In this document: positions 1 through 6,002 of the stretch, piece by piece
Numbering within the stretch: position 1 is the first letter of the stretch
Layout: every line of letters begins with the position of its first letter
Source: an uncultured Eubacteriales bacterium
GTDB taxonomy: Bacteria > Bacillota > Clostridia > Oscillospirales > CAG-272
Assembly: GCA_934446285.1 (NCBI GenBank)
Contig: CAKSEI010000061.1
Location: forward strand, 1 to 8,236
Direction of reading: 5' to 3'
DNA length: 8,236 nucleotides
Notes under the pieces: generated by a model
Told to the model about the DNA's origin: nothing
What the model saw: the letters and a program-made list of their open reading frames with translations, nothing else
Database searches by the model: none
Position numbers and translations under genes: made by a program

Positions 1-2
1 AC

Positions 3-836
3 CCGCAGAGCGCGTATGAGGTCCTGTACCGCCGGAAGGGACAGACGGCGTGGAGCACACTGGGCCGCGTGGAGAGCGCGGAGCACCAGACGGAGCTGGA
101 CACCACGAAGTTTGTGGACTGCGTGGAGTATCACTACCGGGTGGTGTGCTACGCGCAGGAGGCCGAGAGCGACGCCGACACCGCGTACACCGGCAGCGAC
201 ACCAGCCCGGCGTACAGCCTGATCCTGGCCCCCAGCGCGAAGGCGATGCTGAAGGTGCGGGGCTCGACCGGCATGGTGGAGGTCCCGCTGTACGACAACC
301 TGCGGGGCGAGGGCCCGGAGCTGAAGGTCCGGCTGGCCGCCGGACTGGGCCGTGCGCCTCTCGTGGAGCGGGGGGCCGCGATGGCGTCCTCCTTCTCGCT
401 GCGGGCGAGTCGGGGCATCCGGGCCGCGGCGGGCCGCACCCCCCGGTGCGAGGACCCCGGGGTGCCGGGGGCCACGGAGCTGGACGTCCGGAAGCGGTAC
501 TACGAGGCGTATGAGTACCAGCACGAGTACAAGTACCGCTATCAGTACCAGTACACGGACGTCGCAGGCGGCGCGGCCTACGCGACCGGGTATGAGACGT
601 TCCATTACATATTCCCCTACTATTCGTTCAGCAACTACAACGTGTACTCCGGCGGGCGGTACTATCAGGCACTGTACTACACGCAGCACTCCTATATTGC
701 GTACACCACCCGGGCCTATCAGTACGTCTACTACTATACGTACTGGTACGGGGCCTATGCATACCAGTACCAGACAGCCCAGGAGCCGAGATACCATTAC
801 GCGGAGAAGTATTACAATTACGCCATTCGTGCGTAG
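3..836 (+). CDS. Phage tail protein, 3' part, with FnIII-like domain and tyrosine-rich C-terminus
   Basis: The gene is cut by the left edge; its frame is open from base 3, giving 277 visible residues. Visible residues 1-75 look like a fibronectin type III beta sandwich (YEVLYRRKG, then W, then VEYHYRVVCYA and a closing SPAYSLIL strand). Residues about 80-140 form a beta-rich module (MLKVRG, VEVPLYD, LKVRLAAG, FSLRAS) of a kind I recall from clostridial phage tails. A Gly/Pro linker follows, and residues 161-277 are extremely rich in tyrosine. FnIII domains are common in phage tail tip and fibre proteins, so a virion surface role is likely but not proven. The tyrosine codons continue in the same frame as the FnIII region with no break, so this is not a frameshift artefact. 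A radical SAM gene starts 13 bases after the stop. No Met in the visible part can be taken as the true start. Confidence 0.8.
   Translation, partial: PQSAYEVLYRRKGQTAWSTLGRVESAEHQTELDTTKFVDCVEYHYRVVCYAQEAESDADTAYTGSDTSPAYSLILAPSAKAMLKVRGSTGMVEVPLYDNLRGEGPELKVRLAAGLGRAPLVERGAAMASSFSLRASRGIRAAAGRTPRCEDPGVPGATELDVRKRYYEAYEYQHEYKYRYQYQYTDVAGGAAYATGYETFHYIFPYYSFSNYNVYSGGRYYQALYYTQHSYIAYTTRAYQYVYYYTYWYGAYAYQYQTAQEPRYHYAEKYYNYAIRA
483..833 (+). other. Tyrosine-rich C-terminal domain of the tail protein
   Basis: This 117-residue stretch contains 37 Tyr (27 TAC, 10 TAT codons), about 32%, plus one Trp and three Phe, and has no Cys or Met. Many tyrosines alternate with polar residues (EYKYRYQYQY, AYAYQYQ) or run together (YVYYYTYWY). 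The alternation would put tyrosines on one face of a beta strand. The N-terminal part carries charged spacers (E, K, R, H), and the middle carries G, A, S and T. I know no named family with this composition. Possible roles are a modified or cross-linked substrate of the two downstream enzymes, an aromatic sugar-binding surface, or a self-associating adhesive tip. The sequence alone does not decide between them. Confidence 0.85.
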
Positions 837-849
837 CAGGAGGTAAACC

Positions 850-1800
850 ATGGCCAACATCGCCGTCACCAATTACTGCAACCTGAAGTGTCTGTACTGC
901 TTCGCGGATGACATGATCTGCGAGGAGAAGCGGCACATCACGCTGGAGCAGTTCCGGGCCACGCTGGACTGGCTGGCCAGGACCCCGAAGAACCACATCG
1001 GCATTATCGGCGGGGAGCCGACGCTGCACCCCCAGTTCAGTGAGATCCTCCACGAGGTGAACCTGTACTGCCGGGACCTGCGGACCTCGGCGACGCTGTT
1101 CACCAACGGGATCTATCTGGACAAATACCTGCCGGAGATCGGCGAGGGGATCGGGGTGCTCATCAACTGCAATCACCCCGACGGGATGACGGCGGAGCAG
1201 GAGAAGCAGTTCCGGGCCACCCTGGAGCACCTGGATATTCTCGGCTGGTTCCGGGAGCGGGCGACCTGCGGGTGCAACCTGTACGTGGGCCGGGAGGACT
1301 ACGGGTACATCTGGGAGCTGGTGGACCGGTATCAGCTGAACCGGCTGCGGTATTCGGTGACGGCCCCCGGCGGGCAGTACACCCAGTGGCGGCGTGACAA
1401 AGAGGGCTACTACGCGGCGATGAAGCCGATCCTCCTGCGGTTCTGCGAGGAGGCGGAAAAGCGGGGAGTCATCCTGTGCCCGGACTGCAACCACATCCCG
1501 GACTGCTACCTGACGCAGGAGGAGCGGGAGCTGGTGGCCCGGGTGAACGACCACGACACCACAGGGTTCTGTGAGCCGGTGGTGGACATTACGCCGGACT
1601 TCCGGGCCACGGCCTGCTTCGGCAGCTATGACCCTGTGGACTGCGGAAAGTTCCGGGACCTCATCGAGCTGGAGCGGTATCTGCTGCTGAAGAAGTCCTA
1701 CCCCCGGGTGTGCGCCAACGCCGCGGGGAAGTGTGCCGGGTGCCCGGAGCACGAGTGCCTGCGGTGCCAGGGCGGCTGTCTGGGCTTCGCGGAGGTGTGA
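850..1800 (+). CDS. Radical SAM enzyme with SPASM-like C-terminus
   Basis: The 316-residue protein starts at ATG with AGGAGGT at 838-844. The radical SAM cluster motif CNLKCLYC is at residues 10-17 (Cys10, Cys14, Cys17), and the SAM-binding GGEPTLHP follows at 54-61. The start is therefore almost on the cluster, leaving no room for an N-terminal RiPP recognition domain. The C-terminal third is cysteine-rich: CPDCNHIPDC at 210-219, Cys241-x14-Cys256, Cys265, Cys288, then CAGC at 295-298, CLRC at 303-306 and GGC to 310. This resembles SPASM auxiliary Fe-S cluster ligands, with CX7C where CX5C is usual. SPASM enzymes generally modify peptides or proteins by radical chemistry (cross-links, thioethers, maturation of active sites). 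It lies between a Tyr-rich tail gene and a GT8 gene, with gaps of 13 and 1 bases. The natural inference is that it acts on the tail protein. Family assignment is firm; substrate is unknown. Confidence 0.93.
   Translation: MANIAVTNYCNLKCLYCFADDMICEEKRHITLEQFRATLDWLARTPKNHIGIIGGEPTLHPQFSEILHEVNLYCRDLRTSATLFTNGIYLDKYLPEIGEGIGVLINCNHPDGMTAEQEKQFRATLEHLDILGWFRERATCGCNLYVGREDYGYIWELVDRYQLNRLRYSVTAPGGQYTQWRRDKEGYYAAMKPILLRFCEEAEKRGVILCPDCNHIPDCYLTQEERELVARVNDHDTTGFCEPVVDITPDFRATACFGSYDPVDCGKFRDLIELERYLLLKKSYPRVCANAAGKCAGCPEHECLRCQGGCLGFAEV
1791..1796 (+). promoter_or_regulatory. Ribosome binding site that fixes the GT8 start at 1802
   Basis: GGAGGT lies inside the last codons of the radical SAM gene, five bases before ATG 1802. 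A longer in-frame reading from 1733 would overlap the conserved cysteine-rich end of the radical SAM gene and has no such site, so 1802 is the start. Confidence 0.85.
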
Positions 1801-1801
1801 C

Positions 1802-2608
1802 ATGGACGGGCGGCTGCATCTGCTGATCTCAGGCGACAGGCGGGTCATGCCGGGGCTGGAGGCGCTGGTGTACTCCACCATGAAGCACAACCGGAACGTG
1901 GTGTGGCACCTGTTCACGATGGAGGTCAAGATCGACCACGGTGACGGCACAGGCACCGGCTACTACGGCATCACGGAGGAGGACGCGGCGTGGCTGCGGC
2001 GGATCGTGCGGTTCATGGACGCGGACTCCGACCTCATCCGCTACGACGTCAGGGACCTGTATCTGGAGCAGCTGGACGGCAGCGTGAACCGGAGCACCGG
2101 CTTTACGCCCTACGCCGGGCTGCGGCTGCTGGCGGACCTGATCCTGGACGTGGACTGCTGTATGTATCTGGACGCGGACATCATCGTGCAGGGAGACCTC
2201 CGGCCGCCCTACGAGCGGTGCCGCCGGGGCGGGAGCGACTACGCGGCGTACACGATCCCGGACGCCTGCGACGGGTACGGCGAGCTGATCTCGGCGGTGC
2301 TGGTGCTGAATCTGCGGAACATCCGGCACAGCGGTTTTCTGGCCCGGGCGCGGCGGTATTACAACCGGGAGCGCTATACCTACCCGGACCAGATGGCGCT
2401 GGCGGCGGCGGGGGACCCGGAGCCGCTGGAGGAGACCTACAACTACATGAAGGACCACAAGCTGGCAGAGTACCGGCCGGTGGTCCTTCATTTTTCCAAT
2501 GACAACAAGTTCAAGCTGTATAACACGCAGCCGGGGGTGTTCTACCGATACTACCCGGAGCACCGACATATTAAGGAAGGGCTGGATCTGATCCGAACGG
2601 CCCATTGA
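1802..2608 (+). CDS. Glycosyltransferase family 8-like protein
   Basis: From ATG 1802 the protein is 268 residues, a usual size for a single GT8 catalytic domain. It opens with a Rossmann-like strand (LHLLISGD) and a helix (LEALVYSTMKHN), as in GT8 enzymes. The metal and nucleotide-sugar binding DxD is DAD at 124-126 within MYLDADIIVQGDL. Downstream are LVLNLRNIR at 167-175, matching the family's acceptor-side strand, DQMAL at 196-200, and a C-terminal His230 in HFSNDNKF where GT8 proteins carry a metal-binding His motif. GT8 enzymes are retaining transferases using UDP-Glc, UDP-Gal or related donors; the family includes LgtC and glycogenin. No membrane segment is visible, so it should act in the cytoplasm. 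It is one base from the radical SAM stop and is followed 13 bases later by a baseplate gene. I infer that it glycosylates a virion protein, possibly the Tyr-rich tail; lipopolysaccharide-type or teichoic acid acceptors are alternatives. Confidence 0.85.
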   Translation: MDGRLHLLISGDRRVMPGLEALVYSTMKHNRNVVWHLFTMEVKIDHGDGTGTGYYGITEEDAAWLRRIVRFMDADSDLIRYDVRDLYLEQLDGSVNRSTGFTPYAGLRLLADLILDVDCCMYLDADIIVQGDLRPPYERCRRGGSDYAAYTIPDACDGYGELISAVLVLNLRNIRHSGFLARARRYYNRERYTYPDQMALAAAGDPEPLEETYNYMKDHKLAEYRPVVLHFSNDNKFKLYNTQPGVFYRYYPEHRHIKEGLDLIRTAH

Positions 2609-2621
2609 GGGAGCGTGACAC

Positions 2622-3380
2622 ATGATCACAATGAGCAGTTGGGTGCTGTCGGTTCCGGCGGCAGACCAGGAGCTGGGCTTTGAGGGAGAGAACCTGGTCC
2701 ACACGTTGACCATCCAGACGGACACGGGGCCGGAATGGGTGTACCGCATCGAGCTTGCCTACTCCAACGGCAAGGTGGATATTCTGCTCCCGGCATATAA
2801 GGACGGAACCCTGACAGCGGAGCTCCGGTGGACGGAGCTGTGCGTCCCCGGGACGGTGACGGTACAGGTCCGGGGTACGCGGGGCTACAAGGTCAAGCTG
2901 AGCACCATCGCGGTCATGTACATCCGGGAGGCAATCAGCGCGACCGAGGTATTCAACGCCGGGATGCCCACCGAGTTCGAGCAGCTGGAGAGCGACCTGT
3001 ACGCGGCCAGGGAGACGGCTGTCGCCAGCGCGAAGGCCGCAGGTGAGGCGAAGGCTTCGGCGGAGACGGCGGCAGGAAAAGCGGCGTCCGATGCGTCCCG
3101 GGCGGAGTCAGCCAGGGCTGCGGCAGAGCTGGCCGCGGCCGCGTCGGCCCGGAAGTTTGTACTGGATTTCAGCGCCGAGGACTGGGGCGACGGCCTGACG
3201 CTGGCCTGCGCGGCGGAGACCCACGGCCTGGGCGCGGCGGGGCTGATCGGGCAGATCTGGGCGGACAGCCAGAAGGTAAGCGACACGGCCATATCCGTCA
3301 GCCAGACCGGGGACGTCACGCTCACGTACAGCGGGACCGACGGCACCGGGTACGCCGGGCGGCTGGTGCTGGTCGGGTGA
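2622..3380 (+). CDS. Short baseplate/tail fibre protein, paralogue of the N-terminus of the long fibre
   Basis: The protein has 252 residues, with GGGAG about nine bases before ATG. Residues 1 to about 105 form a beta-rich domain (WVYRIELAYSNG, DILLP, LRW) of the kind seen at the N-terminus of baseplate upper proteins of Gram-positive phages; that match is by memory. Residues about 115-175 are an Ala/Glu-rich coiled coil beginning PTEFEQLE. Residues about 177-252 are a small beta domain (ARKFVLDF, AEDWGDGLTL, GRLVLVG), typical of the tail-protein ends I know from clostridial phages. By hand, the first 130 residues align without gaps to those of the 3909-5993 protein at about 66% identity, including the same MITM start. 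It probably attaches to the same baseplate site and offers a different tip. Receptor binding is inferred. Confidence 0.75.
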   Translation: MITMSSWVLSVPAADQELGFEGENLVHTLTIQTDTGPEWVYRIELAYSNGKVDILLPAYKDGTLTAELRWTELCVPGTVTVQVRGTRGYKVKLSTIAVMYIREAISATEVFNAGMPTEFEQLESDLYAARETAVASAKAAGEAKASAETAAGKAASDASRAESARAAAELAAAASARKFVLDFSAEDWGDGLTLACAAETHGLGAAGLIGQIWADSQKVSDTAISVSQTGDVTLTYSGTDGTGYAGRLVLVG

Positions 3381-3392
3381 GGAGGGAATGAC

Positions 3393-3647
3393 ATGAGTGA
3401 ATGGGGCGTCGTAGGCGTCATTGTCGTACTGGTAGGGCTGGGTGCCACGATCATCAAGCCGCTGCTGAACCTGAACTCCTCCATCGTGAAGCTGACATCC
3501 CGGCTGGACCAGATGACCGAAAGTCTGGCCGACATCAGTGACCGCAATGCCAAGAGCCACGACCGGCTCTGGAAAAAGAACGACGCGCAGGATCAGCAGC
3601 TCGACGACCACGAGAAGCGGATCACCAGACTGGAGGAGCACCAGTGA
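3393..3647 (+). CDS. Small membrane-anchored coiled-coil phage protein
   Basis: The 84-residue protein has GGAGG at 3381-3385, seven bases before ATG. One hydrophobic segment lies at residues 4-25 (GVVGVIVVLVGLGA and following). It is followed by a charged heptad-like coiled coil to the end (LNSSIVKL, RLDQMTESLADI, QQLDDHEKRITRLEEH). This suits an accessory of a holin or lysis complex, with an N-terminal anchor and a helix on one side of the membrane. It differs from XhlA of PBSX, where, as I recall, the coiled coil comes first and the membrane segment last. Its stop overlaps the start of the next, also membrane, gene, so the two are probably translated together and may form a complex. No enzymatic motif is visible. 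Confidence 0.72.
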   Translation: MSEWGVVGVIVVLVGLGATIIKPLLNLNSSIVKLTSRLDQMTESLADISDRNAKSHDRLWKKNDAQDQQLDDHEKRITRLEEHQ

Positions 3648-3895
3648 AAAAGACAACAACGAAGCGCATCGTCTGGCTGTGCCTGATAAACGGGATCGCC
3701 TGGGTATGGTGCAGCTATCTGCTGGCCTATCTGGGCCGGTCCGAGATCGCCCAGAGCCTGTCCCAGGTGGCGCTGAAGGAGATCCTCGGCGTGGTGCTGG
3801 CGTACTGCGCCAAGAGCCTGTTTGAGAATCTGAGCCAGAACAACAAGTGGCCGGACCGGCCGGGGAAAACCGCGGAGACGGAACGGGACGCATGA
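3644..3895 (+). CDS. Small two-helix holin-like membrane protein
   Basis: The 83-residue protein starts at GTG 3644, which overlaps the previous stop by four bases (GTGA); GGAGGAG at 3632-3638 is the ribosome site. A Lys/Arg-rich N-terminus (MKKTTTKR) is followed by a hydrophobic helix at about 9-31 (IVWLCLINGIAWVWCSYLLAY) and a second at about 43-63 (LKEILGVVLAYCAKSL). It then has a hydrophilic tail ending in charged residues. Size, two helices and charged ends fit a class II holin. The place among tail genes, next to another membrane protein, also fits. No endolysin is visible in the window, so the lysis role is an inference; a membrane protein of other use is possible. Confidence 0.65.
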   Translation: MKKTTTKRIVWLCLINGIAWVWCSYLLAYLGRSEIAQSLSQVALKEILGVVLAYCAKSLFENLSQNNKWPDRPGKTAETERDA

Positions 3896-3900
3896 GGAGG
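3895..3900 (+). promoter_or_regulatory. Ribosome binding site that fixes the long fibre start at 3909
   Basis: AGGAGG begins at the last base of the previous stop codon and sits eight bases before ATG 3909. A GTG at 3900 in the same frame overlaps this site, so it cannot be the start. The paralogous gene at 2622 also begins with the codons for MITM. Confidence 0.88.
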
Positions 3901-3908
3901 TGCAGAGC

Positions 3909-5993
3909 ATGATCACAATGAAGAACTGGGTGCTCTCCGCCCCGGCCGCAGATCAGGAGATCGGGTTTGAGGGCGAGAGCCTGATTTATACGCTCACGGT
4001 TCAGGTGGACGCGGGCCCGGATTGGGTGTACCGCATTGAGCTGGCCTACTCCAACGGGCGGAAGGACATCCTGCTGCCCGAGTATGCGGACGGAAAGCTG
4101 AGCACGGTGCTGCGGTGGTCCACGCTGTGCGCACCCGGCACTGTGGCGATGCAGATCCGGGCGACGCAGGGGAACAAGGTCCGGCTGAGTACCGTGACCA
4201 CACTATATATAAAGGACAGCGTCCGCGCCGTGCCGGTGTTTCACAGCGGACTGCCCACGGAATTTGAGCAGCTGGAGCAGGACCTGTACGCCGCGCGGGA
4301 CGCCGCGCAGGCCGCGGCGGAGCAGGCGCTGGACTCCATCAGCGGGGCGGCGGAGTCGGCCAGCAAGGCGGCGTCTGACGCTTCCCGGGCGGAGTCGGCC
4401 CGGGCGGGCGCGGAGCTGGCGGCAGAGGGCGTCACCGCGGCCAAGGAGGCCGCAGAGGCGGCCCGGGACGCCATCGTCGGAATGACCGTCGAGGCGGAGA
4501 CGCTGGAGACCGGCCAGCCCGCCACGGCGGCGGGCAGTCTGGAGGGCGGCGTCTACAAGCTGGCCCTTGGCCTTCCCCGGGGCGAGAAGGGCGAAAAGGG
4601 AGACACCGGCGCGACCGGCGACTCTGGGCCGAAGGGTGAGACGGGAGCCACGGGCGCTACCGGCCCTGCTGGCCCGGCAAATGTTCTCAGCATCGGCACT
4701 GTGTCGAGCGGAGACACGGCGGCGGCGACGATCACCGGAACTGCGCCGGAACAGGTGCTGAATCTTGTTCTCCCGAAGGGCGACAAGGGAAACCCCGGTT
4801 CCCCCGGCAGTAAGGGCGATACCGGCGATGACGGCAACGGCATTGCATCCATCGTCCTGAAAAGCGGCACCCATGCGGCGGGCACCACCGATACCTACAC
4901 GATCACCATGACAGACGGCACCACGTTTGATTTCCCGGTGTATAACGGCGCGGACGGTCAGGGTGCCGGGGATATGCTCAAGAGCGTGTATGACCCCGGT
5001 AATAAGGCGCAGGACGTGTTCCAATACGTGGATGATGCGGTGGCGAATGTTGACGTCTCCGGCAAGCTGGACAAGCCCGCAAACGACGCAACCGCAACGG
5101 CAGGGCAGCTGCTCACCAAGACCGCAGACGGGCAGGAGTGGCAAGACCCTGAGAAAGGCGTGTTCATCGCAACAGTAGGAAACGGCCAAAATGGCCTTGT
5201 GTCGGATAAAACTTTCGCAGAAATCCAAGCGGCTTATGATGCTGGTAAAGTTTGTTTTCTCTTGGTCGAAGGATTACTTTTCCCTCTTCTTTGTGTTGAG
5301 GATGCGAAAGCAATATTTTCAAGATTCATCTATACTGGTACGAACGATATGTTTACAGTAACGGTGAAAACCGGTAACAGCGCAACAATCGCGGCGGTTA
5401 GCTACCAAGAGCGTATACAAGCCTCAGGACTCCTCAAAGGTGATGTCAATGGTGTCTCTGCCGCAACCGCAGGCACAGACTACGTTGCCCCTGATGGTGA
5501 CAGCAGCAACCTCACAGCAGCTTTTACCACTGCGACTACCCGCGCCAATGTTGTGACAGGCGAAAAGCTCTCCGTGCTGTTCGGCAAGATTGCCAAGTGG
5601 TTTGCTGACCTCGATAGTCTGGCTTTTAAGAGCACCGTTGCCAAGACTGACCTTGCATCCGATGTGCAAACGTCTCTCGGCAAGGCGGACACGGCGTTGC
5701 AGAGTGCGCCTGTCACCAGCGTAAACGGTAAGACCGGGGCCGTCACTGTAGCGGTTCCCACTGTTCCCACCACCACGAATCTGCTGAAAGGCGACGGCTC
5801 CGGGGGAATGAGCGCGGCGACGGCGGGAACGGACTATACCACCCCCGCCAACGTGCGGACGATCCTGAACCGCACCAATAACGTGAATGTGGCCAACACC
5901 AGCTACACCACATATATGGCCCGGGGCGAGGCGCTGTTTTCGACGGAGACCACGCCGACGGTGAACGGCTGCATCGCGTGGCAGTATGGATGA
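3909..5993 (+). CDS. Long phage tail fibre with collagen-like repeats
   Basis: The protein has 694 residues from ATG 3909. Residues 1 to about 105 repeat the baseplate-attachment domain of the 2622 protein. Residues about 117-195 are an Ala-rich coiled coil (PTEFEQLEQDLYAARDAA and following). Gly-X-Y repeats run at 225-257 (11 triplets) and 291-311 (7 triplets), flanking a small beta segment (VLSIGTVSSGDT to LNLVLPKG). The rest is a chain of fibre modules, including two copies of an LLKGD...SAATAGTDY linker at 508-525 and 625-643, and it ends in a short tip. Such proteins form trimeric fibres that bind host surface glycans or proteins; that role is known for the type, not shown here. Codons about 428-504 are clearly poorer in GC than the rest, suggesting a module swapped in from another phage. 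Confidence 0.88.
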   Translation: MITMKNWVLSAPAADQEIGFEGESLIYTLTVQVDAGPDWVYRIELAYSNGRKDILLPEYADGKLSTVLRWSTLCAPGTVAMQIRATQGNKVRLSTVTTLYIKDSVRAVPVFHSGLPTEFEQLEQDLYAARDAAQAAAEQALDSISGAAESASKAASDASRAESARAGAELAAEGVTAAKEAAEAARDAIVGMTVEAETLETGQPATAAGSLEGGVYKLALGLPRGEKGEKGDTGATGDSGPKGETGATGATGPAGPANVLSIGTVSSGDTAAATITGTAPEQVLNLVLPKGDKGNPGSPGSKGDTGDDGNGIASIVLKSGTHAAGTTDTYTITMTDGTTFDFPVYNGADGQGAGDMLKSVYDPGNKAQDVFQYVDDAVANVDVSGKLDKPANDATATAGQLLTKTADGQEWQDPEKGVFIATVGNGQNGLVSDKTFAEIQAAYDAGKVCFLLVEGLLFPLLCVEDAKAIFSRFIYTGTNDMFTVTVKTGNSATIAAVSYQERIQASGLLKGDVNGVSAATAGTDYVAPDGDSSNLTAAFTTATTRANVVTGEKLSVLFGKIAKWFADLDSLAFKSTVAKTDLASDVQTSLGKADTALQSAPVTSVNGKTGAVTVAVPTVPTTTNLLKGDGSGGMSAATAGTDYTTPANVRTILNRTNNVNVANTSYTTYMARGEALFSTETTPTVNGCIAWQYG
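4581..4679 (+). repeat. Collagen-like Gly-X-Y repeat, 11 triplets
   Basis: It encodes GEK GEK GDT GAT GDS GPK GET GAT GAT GPA GPA with no interruption. It should form a triple-helical shaft in a trimeric fibre. The charged GEK/GDT triplets are those favoured in bacterial collagens lacking hydroxyproline. Confidence 0.93.
4779..4841 (+). repeat. Collagen-like Gly-X-Y repeat, 7 triplets
   Basis: It encodes GDK GNP GSP GSK GDT GDD GNG. It is separated from the first collagen block by a 33-residue beta segment, so the shaft would be a helix-globule-helix. Confidence 0.9.
5430..5483 (+). repeat. Fibre linker repeat, copy 1 (LLKGD...SAATAGTDY)
   Basis: An 18-residue unit, LLKGDVNGVSAATAGTDY, in the long fibre. 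The same unit returns at 5781-5837. I recall such linkers between modules in many phage fibres, where they can serve as recombination points. Confidence 0.85.
5781..5837 (+). repeat. Fibre linker repeat, copy 2
   Basis: A 19-residue unit, LLKGDGSGGMSAATAGTDY, nearly identical in protein to copy 1. The codons differ strongly (GC-rich here, e.g. GCGGCGACGGCG against GCCGCAACCGCA), so it is not a recent DNA duplication within this gene. Confidence 0.85.
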
Positions 5994-6002
5994 GGTGACG
6001 GT

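Noticed and set aside
483..833. Variable region of a diversity-generating retroelement
   Set aside because: Tyr codons contain adenine-derived positions, but there is no C-type lectin fold pattern, no template copy and no reverse transcriptase in the window, and Tyr is spread evenly instead of at chosen sites.
352..846. A + strand frame giving Ser/Thr repeats over the Tyr-rich region
   Set aside because: It is the shifted frame of the tyrosine codons. It has no ribosome site, and the FnIII frame runs unbroken into the Tyr-rich reading.
3..1800. Classical RiPP cluster with a short precursor peptide
   Set aside because: No small leader-core gene, recognition domain, protease or exporter is present; the likely substrate is a long structural protein.
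628..1956. A 442-codon open frame on the minus strand
   Set aside because: It is antisense to the radical SAM gene, which has clear motifs. The translation is rich in V, P, R and H with no domain, as expected of a GC-rich shadow frame.
4203..5228. A 341-codon minus-strand open frame in the fibre gene, and similar ones at 3108-3893 and 5424-6230
   Set aside because: All are antisense to recognisable phage genes, lack ribosome sites and have Arg/Gly/Pro-rich translations.
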